From Ipomoea triloba (Eukaryota; Streptophyta; Magnoliopsida; Solanales; Convolvulaceae): 64,000 nucleotides of DNA. Shown piece after piece: positions 44,062-57,559 of the stretch (position 1 is its first letter; each line of letters begins with the position of its first letter). Where the stretch lies: assembly GCF_003576645.1 (NCBI RefSeq), contig NC_044919.1, positions 31,045,468-31,109,467 of the forward strand, read 5' to 3'. Under the pieces are notes generated by a model, which saw only the letters and a list, made by a program, of their open reading frames with translations, was not told where the DNA came from and made no database searches. Made by a program: the position numbers and the translations under genes.

Positions 44062-47000
44062 TTAATCCGTCCTGTAAGCCCATCCATGCTTAGCCAAATA
44101 TGATTGTACTGCTTCTTTTATAGCCAAATTGGGTATCAACTGACATGTGTTGAGTGGTTCTCGAGTAATTGGATCAAAGTTGCCCACCTAATTTGTCACA
44201 AAGTGGACGATCAATGCATATAAAATAAATTATTGGACTTATTACAGAGAAAGATATTCAGAAAATCTAGGGTGGCATTCATTAAAGATTACCTTCTGCA
44301 AATGGTTAAGGATTACTGCCCTCTCATAGGTAAAGCCGCTAGGTGTAATGACAGGATCGCGGAAGATTTCTAGTGTAATGTTGCAACACAAGTAATCAGG
44401 AACCTGGAAATCCTCTGCCAAGTGTCAAAACATATATACAACATACTTCCTTATGAAAGGAAAAGACCAAAAAGAACACTAAACTAAAATAATCACCTCA
44501 GTTGGTGTATCATCTTCTGCAGCTTTCTTAAACACTAAATTTAAAGCTTCAAGTTGTTCTGCGAGGTGATTAATCTGTTCATCTGAAGATCCTTCTGCCT
44601 CTGAGCTATCAAGTAAATATTTCTTCTTAAAAGCTGCCTCACAAGATTCTCTGTGGCACACAGAGGAAGATAATCAAGAATTAACCAATGTAACCATCAA
44701 AACAAACAATAGGTGGATCAAAAACATAAAAGTTGAGATCAGAAAAATATTTAAAATTACTTCAAATTCTGCTGTTCCCAGGAACGCGAGGTAGATTCAT
44801 GTTCCCACTCCAAGTATTTTGCATTTCCCAGCTCTTGCCAGATCTCCTCTACCATGTAACTCTTAGGATCAGCACCTCTACCAAGATCCAATGCCTATAT
44901 CAATCAATGGCCTAAGTCAAATGCATACATGAGATGCTGCATCTGGACATTGTTTAGCAAGAAGCAAACTTCAGCTAACACTACTTTTTTCCTAAAATTA
45001 GCTATGTTACTAATTAAGTACTTGTCCACATGTTTTGTCGGCTAAAAAGTTTGTGCGTACATGCCAAAGCCAAAGATACATAGACCAATTATGCACCTTA
45101 ACCCCAAGTAACCTTCCCAAACTAACACCATTTCCTCTAATATAATAATTAGCCTTGTTACTAAGTAGCTTCCATTTCTTTCATTCCTTCCATTTTCTCA
45201 AGTCAGTTTTTATCATTCTAGCAGAATGCCCAAAAGCAAAGTTATGTAAAACTCAGTTCCATAGAATAAAGAGGAAAATGTGGACCATCATAGCAGAACA
45301 CTTCCAACTGCAAAATAATGATAGAGGCATTCATAATTGGCATCCAAATCCAGGTAATAAAGTTTTCCTATTTCTATAAAATATATTATACATCCTTCTC
45401 AGAAGGAAAGCTGGATCACCAAAAGTAGTGTTCTTACTGCTCTCTCATATATCTAAGCAATCACAAAAACTGCCAATTCACACAAAAGTTATAGCATTAA
45501 GACCGACAAATTGTAAAATGGTATAGATTTCAAATTGAACTCAACTACATCTTCCAGAGAATAAACAGTACACATTGCGTATGGTATTTCAGCAAAATGC
45601 TAAACATAACAATAGCAGCAATTGTAAAAAATGGTTATCTAATTCTATCTTTCACTAGTTAACCATCATTTTCTAAGAGGGATAATCTTCACAAATCATT
45701 ACATTAATATATATCAAATATATATAAAGATGAATTTCCAAAAAGAAACGTTGAAGACGTGCCATGTAATGTTTTCATAAAACAAATAGAGTGAGTAGCT
45801 CATTGTATATGCTTATCTTAAACCCAAGTACCAAAGTAGCACGTAGAAACTATTTGATTTAGTAGTCAGTATTCAGTATATTATCTCTGGATGATTTCTG
45901 ATGACTATATAGTTGGAATTCTAATTCCAATGTGAATGAACACCATCTCAGAGTCAGCAACTCCACATGCATTTGAAATGTGTGTGTGTGTACATCTATG
46001 TTTGAGAACATGAAAAGCATTAGCATCAAAACTCAAATATATTTATTATCTGGTGAAAGAAGAGAGCACATCGAATACTTTTTCCAATTCTCTGACTCCT
46101 TCAGAATAGTCTTTTTTCTGTAGCAAAGCAAGACCTAGCATATAATGTGCCTGTTGTTCAAAAAAGCAGCATTCGTTGCATCAGAAGAAAGACCATTTTT
46201 CATCCAGAAAAGGGCGGGGGGGGGGGGGGGGGGGGGGGGGAGATTCCATAACAAGCAAATATGTAGAGCACTAAGTCCCAGTTAGAATAAACAGCTAAAA
46301 TAAGTGCAACAGAAAATAGCATATATGAGTTTGTCATTTCAACTGGCTTATAAAAAGCTATTTTCTAGAGTTTTGTGAAAAGCTCCAAAAAAAAAAAAAA
46401 AAAGACTTATGGAAATAAACTCAAAATAGATTTTCAAGACCCATAAGCTCTTTTTCTGCAACTTGCACCTCTCTGGTATAATCCTTGATTGCATTCCAAT
46501 TTTCCAAATCAAAGGTTTATAAAAACTTTTGTTCTCCCCAAATTCATCTACTCATTTCAAGAAGTGGAAAAAATCAATTGCCATTTGGATTGATCATCTC
46601 TTTCCTCTACTGCATGCTAATGCCAACAGACATCCTTAAAGTTGACTTACGAATTATTCAACAGGCTAAATAATGAAATGAGTTCCCTCTTATCATTTAT
46701 TTTAACCCATTCCTAATTATTACTCCGGCATTTAACAATTTCAAAAAGCCACTTGGTCATTTTCATCATTGTTTTATGAAAATGGTGAGAACAGCAGCAA
46801 GGAATTACAAACCAGCACTCTGTCATTTAATTTCCTTTTAATCCCTGCCTCTTTCAATTTAAGATATGTTAACTACCAGTAGTTTTGGGGTTGCAAGGAA
46901 GGCATGATTTTGTAGAAATCTTCCATCATAGTAACTTAATGGTTTTTTTTTTTCTGTTAGAATACAGTGTTAGAACATTTTGAGGAATGGCTACTCCAGG

Positions 47001-47547
47001 AAATAATTTATGGTATAAAATGGCAGGCATTCTAGCCATTTCTAATGGGCTAAAGCAGTGTAATTCTTGCCATAACATGCCAAGCTACAGTTTGTGCCAC
47101 AACCAGAGAATATACTGCTCCACACACCTTAACAGAATTATGATCAAGCTGAATTGCTCTTCTACAGTCCTCCTCCAGTCTTAACCAGTCACTGTCACAG
47201 AGTCAAAAACACATGACCTAAGAAAAAAAAAATACTGAAAACACAAAGCAGTAGAGCCCGTAACTTCACAGTTCATACATACTTCCGCCGGCGATGGCAC
47301 AAAGCACGATTTGTCCAGTACACCGGAACATTAGGGCACAGCGTAATGGCCTGGAATCAAAAAATCATATCAAATATCGTGCAATACTATTTCAGACAAA
47401 AAACGAAGCGGAAGTGAAAATCAGTGAGATGAATACCTCGGTATAGAAATCGATAGCGGCGCTGAATTTGTTTTTCTGGAAGCAGTGGTTTCCGTTCTCC
47501 TTCAGCTGTTCCGCCTGTTCGGCGGCGGCGGCGACGGTCGGCGACAT
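44062..47547 (-). CDS. CHIP: CHIP: TPR/U-box co-chaperone E3 ubiquitin ligase, 279 aa
   Basis: Eight exons, all with GT/AG borders: 47437-47547, 47283-47350, 47128-47191, 46079-46150, 44761-44894, 44497-44650, 44293-44403, 44062-44187. Together 280 codons including TAA; Arabidopsis CHIP is 278 aa. CHIP binds the C-terminal EEVD of Hsp70/Hsp90 through TPRs and ubiquitinates misfolded clients in the cytosol. Seen: [14 protein letters not shown], three TPRs in residues ~10-115 ([51 protein letters not shown]), a charged helical linker ([32 protein letters not shown]), and a U-box from 202 ([44 protein letters not shown]). It ends HGWAYRTD. Convergent with PUB9. No break. Introns 3 (977 bp) and 4 (1184 bp) are long. 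Confidence 0.95.
46216..46240. repeat. G25 homopolymer in CHIP intron 3
   Basis: An uninterrupted run of 25 G on the plus strand, so C25 in the CHIP pre-mRNA, located 66 bp upstream of exon 4. Length from short-read assembly is unreliable. The duplex can form G-quadruplex/i-motif structures. Confidence 0.85.
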
Positions 47548-48067
47548 CTCCTCTCTCCCTTTCCCTCTGCAAACCCTGCACGTTTGACGTTTCTCCTACG
47601 TATCTCTTCCTCGCAAGATCTCTGAAAATGCAATCAAACGGAAAGTATAATCCAAGTCTGAAATCCTGAAAACTATTCCATCGCGTTTTTTATTGGTCGA
47701 TTATGTGGTTGATTCCATAATTTCGTGGAAATCAACCAAGTCTTCCCCACTTTCCTTGTGCAAGTCTTCGACTGCAGTTCTTTCCGCAAAATGACAAACA
47801 CTATCGAAAAGTTACTTCCGATAACACTTTCACAATTTCCACCATTTTTATTTGATCATGTTACCTTATTAATTTTAATTTTCTAGTCACAAATCAGAAT
47901 CAAATCTCCTTGAACCAAATTTAGAAAACGAAAAAATGAATTATATAATATTGAGTCTTTGAGCATATAACAAAACTAAAGTGAAAGATGAATTATCATC
48001 AAACTAAAAATATATAATTAAATGTTGTTTGAGTGATTATTACTAGTATTACTTTAAGTCATCTATA
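47548..48067 (-). promoter_or_regulatory. CHIP upstream region
   Basis: Space between the CHIP start codon and the Helitron that begins at 48068, 520 bp in all. The first ~250 bp are GC-richer (likely 5' UTR and core promoter). No clear TATA box. Everything farther upstream is Helitron DNA. Confidence 0.5.
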
Positions 48068-48307
48068 TCTATATATATATTAAAACAGAAGTACTAGCTT
48101 TCCCGCTCATTTTAGTCCAAAGAATTTGAAATCGATCAACATAATATTATATAATAATTCATTATCAAAAATTATAGCATTCCTTATCATTCCTTATCTA
48201 TGGCTAAAATTGACAAAATATTTAAAATATGATTCCATTCCTTATTATACACGGAAATTAGTGAAATATTTTTTATTCAATTCTATTCCTGTATGGATTC
48301 CTTATTT

Positions 48308-49250
48308 ATGTACATATAGTAACAATCAAATTACTATATGATGTATATTATAGTATTCAAAAAATTACTATATTATGTTAATGTACGTAATTAAATTCCC
48401 CTCATGATAATATTAAAAAAAAATTCAACAATCAAATTACTATATGATGTATATTATAGTATTCAAAAAAAATATTACTATATTATGTTAATGTACGTAA
48501 TTAAATTCCTCTCATGATAATTCAAAAAAATAAAAATTTCAACAATCAAATTACTATATGATGTATATTATAGTTTTCAAAAAAATATTACTATATAATG
48601 TTAATGTACGTAATTAAATTCCTCCCATGATAATATTCAAAAAAAATAAAAATTCCAACAATCAAATTACTATATGATGTATATTATAGTATTAAAAAAA
48701 TACTACTGTATTATGTTAATGTATGTAATTAAATTCCTCTCATGATAATATTTAAAAAAAAAATTCCAACAATTAAATTACAATATGATGTATATTATAG
48801 TATTAACAAAAATATTACTATATTATGTTAATCTACGAAAAATTCCAACAATAAAATTACTATATGATGTATATTATAGTATTCAAAAAAAATATTATTA
48901 TATAATGTTAATGTACGCAATTAAATTCCTCCCATGATAATATTCAAAAAAATAAAACTTCCAACAATCAAATTACTATATGATGTATATTATAGTATTA
49001 AAAAATACTACTGTATTATGTTAATGTACGTAATTAAATTCCTCTCATGATAATATTCAAAAAAAAATCAACAATCAAATTACTATATGATGTATATTAT
49101 AGTATTCCAAAAAAATATTACTATATTATGTTAATGTATGTAATTAAATTCCTCTCATTATAATATTCAAAAAAAAATTTCAACAATCAAATTACTATAT
49201 GATTTATATTATAGTATTCCAAAAAAATATTACTATATTATGTTAGTGTA
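48308..49250. repeat. ~106-118-bp tandem repeats in Helitron 1
   Basis: About nine units containing AACAATCAAATTACTATATG, ATGTATATTATAGTATT, ATATTACTATATTATGTTAA and GTACGTAATTAAATTCCTCT. Unit starts (AACAATCAA) at about 48321, 48427, 48541, 48657 and so on, with one short unit (~80 bp). The same monomer builds the larger array in Helitron 2. Confidence 0.92.
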
Positions 49251-49254
49251 AAGC

Positions 49255-51775
49255 TGCTTGGAGGATATTAGGTTTTGAAATACAATACAGATATCCTCCT
49301 GTAGAGCGCTTAAATTTTCATCTGTCAAATGAACAAAGTATTTATTTTGATGAGGATGCTCCCATCGATGTCATTGGAGAACGACATATGGTAAAACATA
49401 GCATGTTTCTGGCTTGGCTTGAGGCACACAAAAAATACCCTGATGCAAAGCAACTAACTTATGCAGAGATGCCAACAAATTTCGTTTGAAAACAAGCAAC
49501 AAGGGAATTTGTTCCAAGACAACGAGGATTCTCAATTGGTCGAGCTTTTTATATATGTTCCTCCTAAAAGTGGTGAGATGTACTATTTGAGATGTCTTTT
49601 GATTGTAATATGAGGGCTACGTGTTATGAAGACTTAAGAACAATCAATGGGATGTTGTACGACAATTACCATGATGCATGTTATGCATTTGGGCTATTGG
49701 AAGACGACAAAGAATGTATTGATGGAATTGTTGAAGCAAGTCAGTGGGCAACTGCAAGAGAGTTAAGAAATTTATTCACAACATTGTTATCTTCAAATTG
49801 TTTAAGTCGTCCGGAAGTGGTTTGGGACAAATGTTGGACATATATGTCCGATGATATTCTGTACAAACAACGTAACATATTAAACTTCAAAGGTATGTAT
49901 TTATCCATTTGCTTTAATAATTTATTTCATGTCTAATATTATTAGTTCCAAGATGGTGATACTTTTCTAACATATATTATTTGATATTTTTTAGATTTAG
50001 TCCTCAGTGTTGATGAAATAAAAAATCAAGCATTAGTTGAGATTGAGAAATTGTTGAAAAGATGTGGGAAGAGCCTACATGATTGCCAACAAATGTCAAT
50101 TCCAGATATCGACTGTTCGGCCAGTTTGATGAATAGGTTGGTGTATGATGAGATGCGTTATGACAAAGCAGAACTTAAAGAATAGCACAAAAAATTGGTA
50201 TCAAATCTAACACCCGAGCAGCATGATGTCTACAACACAATAATGAATGATCTAAATTCAAATCAAGGAGGAGTTTTTTTTTTTTGTCTACGATTATGAA
50301 GGAATTGGAAAGATATTTGTTTGGAGAATTCTTTCGGAAACATTGAAGTCAAAGGGAGAAATAGTTCTTAATTCTGCTTCAAGTGGTATAGCTTCTCTAT
50401 TATTACCCGGCGGAAGGACTGCGTTTTCAAGGTTTGCAATTAACCTAAACCCAAATGAGGATTCAACATGTAATATCAAACAAGATAGTCATCTTGCAGA
50501 ACTCATTATTAAGTGCAAACTTATAATTTGGGATAAAGCACCAATGATGCATAAGCATTGCTCTGAAGCACTTGATAGAAGTATGCGTGATGTATTGCAT
50601 TTTTGCAATCCAAAAAGTTTAGAGATGCCTTTCGGAGAGAAAACTATTGTATTTGGCAGAGACTTTTGACAAATTTTGTCAGTTATCCCAAAAGGAAGTA
50701 GACAGGATATTGTTAATGCAACAATAAATGCATCTTACTTGTGAGCGTACTGTAAAGTGTTACGTCTGACAAAAAATATGCGACTTCAAAGCTCATCCTC
50801 AAATAGTGATTATGAAAAGCTAAAGCAATTCTCAGAATGGATTGCAAACATAAGCGATGGAGAAATTCAGGGGCAAACAATTGGATGTGAAAACATTACT
50901 ATTCCAAAAGAGAATTTGTTTAAATGTTCTGGAGATCCCATTGCAACTATTGTGGGAAGTACATAGCCATCATACTCCAATATTTTGTATGATCCAACAT
51001 ACTTGGAAAAGAGGGCAGTATTGACTCCAACACTTGATATGGTTGACTCTATCGATGAATATATGACTTCTTTAAACACATATGAAGGAAATACATATTT
51101 CAGCTTTGATAGTGCAAATCAGATTCAAATATTGATTTATTAGCTGATGTGCACACGCTTGAATTTTTGAATAGGATCAAGTATTCTGGTGTGTCTAATC
51201 ATGAACTCAGGCTGAAAGTAGGTACTCCGGTTATGCTCTTGAGAAATATTGACCACTTAGTTGGTTTGTGTAATGGGACAAGAATGGTTATTACTAAACT
51301 TGGAAATCATGTTTTAGAAAGAAGCAAAGGTATTATCTGGAAGTAGTGCAGGTCATAAAATTTTGATTCCAAGAATGTCATTAACTCCTTCAGATTTGAG
51401 ACTGCCTTTTAAATTTCAAAGAAGACAACTCCCTCTAATCGTCTCTTATGCAATGACGATTAACAAGAGTCAAGGTCAATCACTTTCTCACGTAGGCCTC
51501 TTTTTGAAAAGACCAGTATTTAGTCATGGACAATTATAAGTTGCTGCTTCAAGAGTCACCAACCCAAGTGGATTAAAGATTTTGATTTGTGATAAGGAAA
51601 ACACCCAAAATAATTCCACAACAAACGAGGCAGTATTTAGTCATGGACAATTATATGTTGCTGCTTCAAGAGTCACCAACCCAAATGAATTGAAGATTTT
51701 GATTTGTGATAAGGAAAACACCCAAAATAATTCCACAACAAACATGCTATACAAAGAGGTTTTCCAAAATTTGTA
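49255..51775 (+). pseudogene. Helitron Pif1-like helicase remnant (Helitron 1)
   Basis: Frames read LHLSNEQSIYFDEDAP-like N-part and YEDLRTINGMLYDNYHDACY, LLEDDKECIDGIVEAS, LSRPEVVWDKCW, a degenerate Walker A (YEGIGKIF where GxGGxGKT is usual), LNSASSGIASLLLPGGRTAF, LIIWDKAPM (Walker B region), LKVGTPVMLLRNIDHLVGLC and YAMTINKSQGQSL with GQLYVAASRVT. This order is that of the plant Helitron helicase. Several stops and frameshifts. A ~118-bp direct duplication lies near 51520-51760 (TATTTAGTCATGGACAATTA). Confidence 0.88.
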
Positions 51776-51903
51776 AAATGTTATTATAATATTTCATCAT
51801 AGTTTCATTCATACAATTCTACAATGATTTTTCATTTTGTAAATTTCTCCCTTAATTCATCATATCATAATTGCTGCCGTGCACCGCACGGGTAAAACAC
51901 TAG

Positions 51904-52083
51904 TCTGGTATATAGAATAAGTTGGACTCAAAAATCAAAATGAAGTGGAACAAATTGAATTGCGTTTGTTGAATATCAAGCCTACATTATGCTTATTTCC
52001 TAGTTGGATGCATTATACTTACTTCTCGGTCAGTGAATCAAGCACGCTTAATCACAAATTTTTTTGACTATTTAGCTGTCATA
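51904..52083. other. 180-bp spacer between the two Helitrons
   Basis: Host-like AT-rich DNA with no feature. It begins with T and ends with A, the insertion dinucleotide halves for the two neighbours. Confidence 0.6.
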
Positions 52084-52329
52084 TCTATATATATATTAAA
52101 ACAGAAGTAATAGCTTTCCCGCTCATTTTAGTCCAAAAATTTTGAAATTGGTCAACATAATATTATATAATAATTCCTTATCAGAAATTCTAGCCTTCCT
52201 TATCATTCCTTATTTATGGCTAAAATTGACAAAAATATTCAAAATATGATTACATTCCTTATTATACACGGAAATTAATGAAATATTTTATTCAATTACA
52301 TTCCTGCATGGATTCCTTATTTATGTACA

Positions 52330-54410
52330 TATATTAACAATCAAATTACTATATGATGTATATTATAGTATTCAAAAAAATTACTATATTATGTTAATGT
52401 ACGTAATTAAATTCCTCTCATGATCATATTCAAAAAAAAATCAACAATCAAATTACTATATGATGTATATTATAGTATTCAAAAAAAATTACTATATTAT
52501 GTTAATGTACGTAATTAAATTTCTTTCATGATAATATTTAAAAAAAGTTTCACAATCAAATTACTATATGATGTATACTATAGTATTCAAAAAAAATATT
52601 ACTATATTATGTTAACGTACGTAATTAAAAATTCTCTCATGATAATATTCAAAAAAAAATGTCACAATCAAATTACTATATGATGTATATTATAGTATTA
52701 AAAAAATATTACTATATTATGTTAATGCACGTAATTAAATTCCTCTCATGATAATATTTCTTAAAAATTCCAAAAATCAAATTACTATATGATGTATATT
52801 ATAGTATTAAAAAAATATTACTATATTATGCTAATGTACGTAAAATTCCAACAATCAAATTACTATATGATGTACATTATAGTATTCAAAAAAAACATTA
52901 CCATATTATGTTAATGTACGTAATTAAATTCCTCTCATTATAATAATCAAAAAATAAAAATTCCTACAATCAAATTACTATGTGATGTATATTATAGTAT
53001 TAAAAAAATATTACTATATTATGTTAATGTACGTAATTAAATTTCTCTCATGATAATATTCAAAAATTTAAAAATTCCAACAATAAAATTACTATATGAT
53101 GTATATTATAGTATTAAAAAAATATTACTATATTAGGTTAATATACATAATTAAATTTCTCTCATGATAATATTCCAAAAAAAAAATTCCAATAATCAAA
53201 TTACTATTAAAAAAAATATTACTATATTATGTTAATGTACGTAAAATTCCAACAATCAAATTACTATATGATGTATATTATTGTATTCAAAAAAAAATAT
53301 TACTATATTATGTTAATGTACGTAATTAAATTCCTCTCATGATAATATTCAAAATAAAAATAAAAATCGCAACAATCAAATTACTATATGATGTATATTA
53401 TAGTATTAAAAAAATATTACTATATTATGTTAATATACGTAATTAAATTCCTCTCATAACAATATTTAAAAAAAAAATTCTAACAATCAAATTACTATAT
53501 GATGTATATTATAGTATTCAAAAAAAATATTAGTATATAATGTTAATGTACGTAATTAAATTCCTATCATGATAATATTCAAAAAAAAATAAAAATTCCA
53601 ACAATCAAATTACTATATGATGTATATTATAGTATTAAAAAAATATTACTATATTAGGTTAATATATACATAATTAAATTCCTGTCATGATAATATTCAA
53701 AAAAAATTCCAACAATCAAATTACTATATGATTTATATTATAGTATTAAAAAAAATATTACTATATTATGTTAATGTACGTAGAATTCCAACAATCAAAT
53801 TACTATATGATGTATATTATTGTATTAAAAAAATATTACTATATAATGTTAATGTACGTAATTAAATTCATCTCATGATAATATTCAAAAAAAATAAAAA
53901 TCCCAACAATCAAATTACTATATGATGTATATTATAGTATTCAAAAAATATTACTATATTATGTTACTATACGTAATTAAATTCCTCTCATAATACTATT
54001 CAAAAAAATAAAAATTCCAACAATCAAATTACTATATGATGTATATTATAGAATTCAAAAAAATATTAGTATATAATGTTAATGTCCGTAATTAAATTCC
54101 TATCATGATAATATTAAAAAATAAAAATTCCAACAATCAAATTACTATGTGATGTATATTATAATATTAAAAAATATTACTATATTATGTTAATTAACAT
54201 AATTAAATTTCTCTCATGATAATATTCAAAAAAAATCGAACAATCAAATTACTATATGATGTATGTTATAGTATTCCAAAAAATATTATTATATTATGTT
54301 AACGTACGTAATTAAATTCCTCTAATGATAATATTAAAAAAAATTCCAACAATCAAATTATTATATGAGTATATTATAGTATTCCAAAAAAATATTACTA
54401 TATTATTTTA
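52330..54410. repeat. Large array of the ~105-bp Helitron monomer
   Basis: About twenty units of the monomer seen in Helitron 1 (AACAATCAAATTACTATATG ... AATTAAATTCCTCTCATG). Units vary by A-tract length and partial deletions. No coding potential. Confidence 0.92.
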
Positions 54411-54424
54411 ATGTAGAGATGTTT

Positions 54425-57400
54425 GGAGGATATTAGATTTTGAAATACAGTACAGATATCCTCCTGTAGAGCGCTTGAATTTTCATCTGTCAAATGAACA
54501 AAGTATTTATTTTGATGAGGATGTTCCAATCGATGTCATTGTACAACGACATACGGTAAAACATAGCATGTTTCTGGCTTGGCTTGAGGCAAACAAAAAC
54601 TACCTTGATTCAAAGCAACTAACTTATGCAGAGATGCCAACAAAGTTCGTTTGGAAACAAGCAACACGGGAATTTGTTCCAAGACAATAAGGATTCTCAA
54701 TTGGTCGAGTTTTTTATGTTCCTCCTGGAAGTGGTGAGATGTACTATTTGAGATGTCTTTTGAATGTAATCTGAGGGCCTACGTGTTATGAAGACTTAAG
54801 AACAATCAATGGGGTGACAATTACCGTGATGCATGTTATGCACTAGGGCTATTGGAAGACGACAAAAAATATATTGATGGAATTGTGGAAGCAAGTCAGT
54901 GGGCAACTACAAGAGAGTTAAGAAATTTATTCACAACATTGTTATCCTCAAATTGTTTAAGCCGTCCGGAAGTGGTTTGGGACAAATGTTGGACATATAT
55001 ATCCAATTATATTCTGTACAAACAACGGAACATATTGAACTTCCAAGGTATGGTATGTATTTATCCATTTGCTTTAATATTTTATTTCATGTCTAATATT
55101 ATTAGTTCCAAGATGGTGATACTTTTCTAACATATATTGTTTAATATTTTTTAGATTTAGTCTTCAGTGTTGATGAAATAAAAAATCAAGCATTAGTTGA
55201 GACTGAGAAATTGTTGAAAAGATGTGGAAAGAGCCTACATGATTACCAACAAATGTCAATTCCAGATCTTGACTGTTCGGCCAGTTTGATGAATAGGTTG
55301 GTGTATGATGAGATGTGTTATGACAAAGCAGAACTTAAAGAAGAGCACAAAAAGTTGACATCAAATCAATGAGGAGTTTTTTTTTTCCTACGATTATGGA
55401 AGAACTGGAAAGACATTAGTTTGGAGAACTCTTTCGGCATCATTGAGATCAAAGGGAGAAATAATTCTTAATGTTGCTTCAAGTGGTATAGTTTCTCTAT
55501 TATTACCCGGCGGAAGGATTGCGCATTCAAGGTTTGCAATTCCCCTAAACCTAAATGAGGATTCAACATGTAATATCAAACAAGGTAGTCATCTTGGAAA
55601 AGAGGGCAGTATTGACTCCAACACTTGATATGGTTGACTCTATCAATGAATATATGACTTCTTTAAACACATATGAAGGAAATACATATTTCAGCTTTGA
55701 AAGTGCTTGCAAATCAGATTCAAATGTTGATCTATTAGCTTATGTGCACAGGCCTGAATTTTTAAATGGGATCAAGTGTTCTGGTGTGCCTAATCATGAA
55801 CTCATGCTGAAAGTAGGTACTCCGGTTATGCTTTGAAAATATTGACCACTCAGTTGGTTTGTGTAATGGGACAAGGATGGTTATTACTAAACTTGGAAAT
55901 CATGTNAAGGATTCTCAATTGGTCGAGTTTTTTATGTTCCTCCTGGAAGTGGTGAGATGTACTATTTGAGATGTCTTTTGAATGTAATCTGAGGGCCTAC
56001 GTGTTATGAAGACTTAAGAACAATCAATGGGGTGACAATTACCGTGATGCATGTTATGCACTAGGGCTATTGGAAGACGACAAAAAATATATTGATGGAA
56101 TTGTGGAAGCAAGTCAGTGGGCAACTACAAGAGAGTTAAGAAATTTATTCACAACATTGTTATCCTCAAATTGTTTAAGCCGTCCGGAAGTGGTTTGGGA
56201 CAAATGTTGGACATATATATCCAATTATATTCTGTACAAACAACGGAACATATTGAACTTCCAAGGTATGGTATGTATTTATCCATTTGCTTTAATATTT
56301 TATTTCATGTCTAATATTATTAGTTCCAAGATGGTGATACTTTTCTAACATATATTGTTTAATATTTTTTAGATTTAGTCTTCAGTGTTGATGAAATAAA
56401 AAATCAAGCATTAGTTGAGACTGAGAAATTGTTGAAAAGATGTGGAAAGAGCCTACATGATTACCAACAAATGTCAATTCCAGATCTTGACTGTTCGGCC
56501 AGTTTGATGAATAGGTTGGTGTATGATGAGATGTGTTATGACAAAGCAGAACTTAAAGAAGAGCACAAAAAGTTGACATCAAATCAATGAGGAGTTTTTT
56601 TTTTCCTACGATTATGGAAGAACTGGAAAGACATTAGTTTGGAGAACTCTTTCGGCATCATTGAGATCAAAGGGAGAAATAATTCTTAATGTTGCTTCAA
56701 GTGGTATAGTTTCTCTATTATTACCCGGCGGAAGGATTGCGCATTCAAGGTTTGCAATTCCCCTAAACCTAAATGAGGATTCAACATGTAATATCAAACA
56801 AGGTAGTCATCTTGGAAAAGAGGGCAGTATTGACTCCAACACTTGATATGGTTGACTCTATCAATGAATATATGACTTCTTTAAACACATATGAAGGAAA
56901 TACATATTTCAGCTTTGAAAGTGCTTGCAAATCAGATTCAAATGTTGATCTATTAGCTTATGTGCACAGGCCTGAATTTTTAAATGGGATCAAGTGTTCT
57001 GGTGTGCCTAATCATGAACTCATGCTGAAAGTAGGTACTCCGGTTATGCTTTGAAAATATTGACCACTCAGTTGGTTTGTGTAATGGGACAAGGATGGTT
57101 ATTACTAAACTTGGAAATCATGTNCATATCATAAAATCTTGATTCAAATAATGTCATTAACTCTTTCAGATTTGAGATTGCCTTTTAAATTTCAAAGAAG
57201 ACAATTCCCTCTAATCGTCTACCTCTTATGCAATGACGATTAACAAGAGTCAAAGGTCAATCACTTAGGCCACTTTTTGAAAAAACCATTATTTAGTCAT
57301 GGACAATTATATGTTGCTGCTTCAAGAGTCACCAACCCAAATGGATTGAAGATTTTAATTTGTGATAAGGCGAACACCCAAAGTAATTCCACAACAAACA

Positions 57401-57425
57401 TTGTATACAAAGAAGTTTTTTAAAA
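54425..57425 (+). pseudogene. Helitron Pif1-like helicase remnant (Helitron 2), partly duplicated
   Basis: Similar to 49255-51775 but more deleted: LLEDDKKYIDGIVEASQ-like segment, LSRPEVVWDKCW, LNVASSGIVSLLLPGGRIAH (fused by deletion to the LEKRAVLTPTLDMVDSI region), NHELMLKVGTPVML, and after the second N a terminal part with SHGQLYVAASRVT (57297-57345). The middle is present twice because of the exact 1217-bp repeat. Clearly non-functional. Confidence 0.87.
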
Positions 57426-57559
57426 TTTGTAAAATGTTATTATAATATTTCAGCATTGTTTCATTCATACAATTCTACAATGATTTTCCATTTTGTAAAT
57501 TTCTCCCTTAATTCATCATATCATAATTGTTGCCGTGCATCGCACGGGTAAAATACTAG

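Larger units (their letters stand above)
48068..51903 (+). mobile_element. Helitron 1, 3836 bp, with degenerate helicase
   Basis: 5' end TCTATATATATATTAAAAC preceded by A. The 3' end has hairpin CCGTGC-ACC-GCACGG then GTAAAACACTAG followed by T, i.e. the A|TC...CTRR|T signature of Helitrons with no target duplication. Layout: 5' end, ~1-kb minisatellite, remnants of a Pif1-type helicase, 3' end. No HUH Rep domain seen, so it is non-autonomous. It lies 520 bp upstream of CHIP. Confidence 0.9.
52084..57559 (+). mobile_element. Helitron 2, 5476 bp as assembled
   Basis: Same family and orientation as Helitron 1: 5' TCTATATATATATTAAAAC after A; 3' hairpin CCGTGC-ATC-GCACGG and GTAAAATACTAG followed by T. 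It carries a ~2.1-kb minisatellite and helicase remnants. A 1217-bp block (54689-55905) is repeated exactly at 55907-57123, bounded by N at 55906 and 57124. Without it the element would be about 4.26 kb. Confidence 0.9.

Noticed and set aside
48308..54410. CRISPR-like array, because of many regularly spaced repeats
   Set aside because: Units are contiguous with no unique spacers, lie inside Helitrons, and the genome is a plant's.
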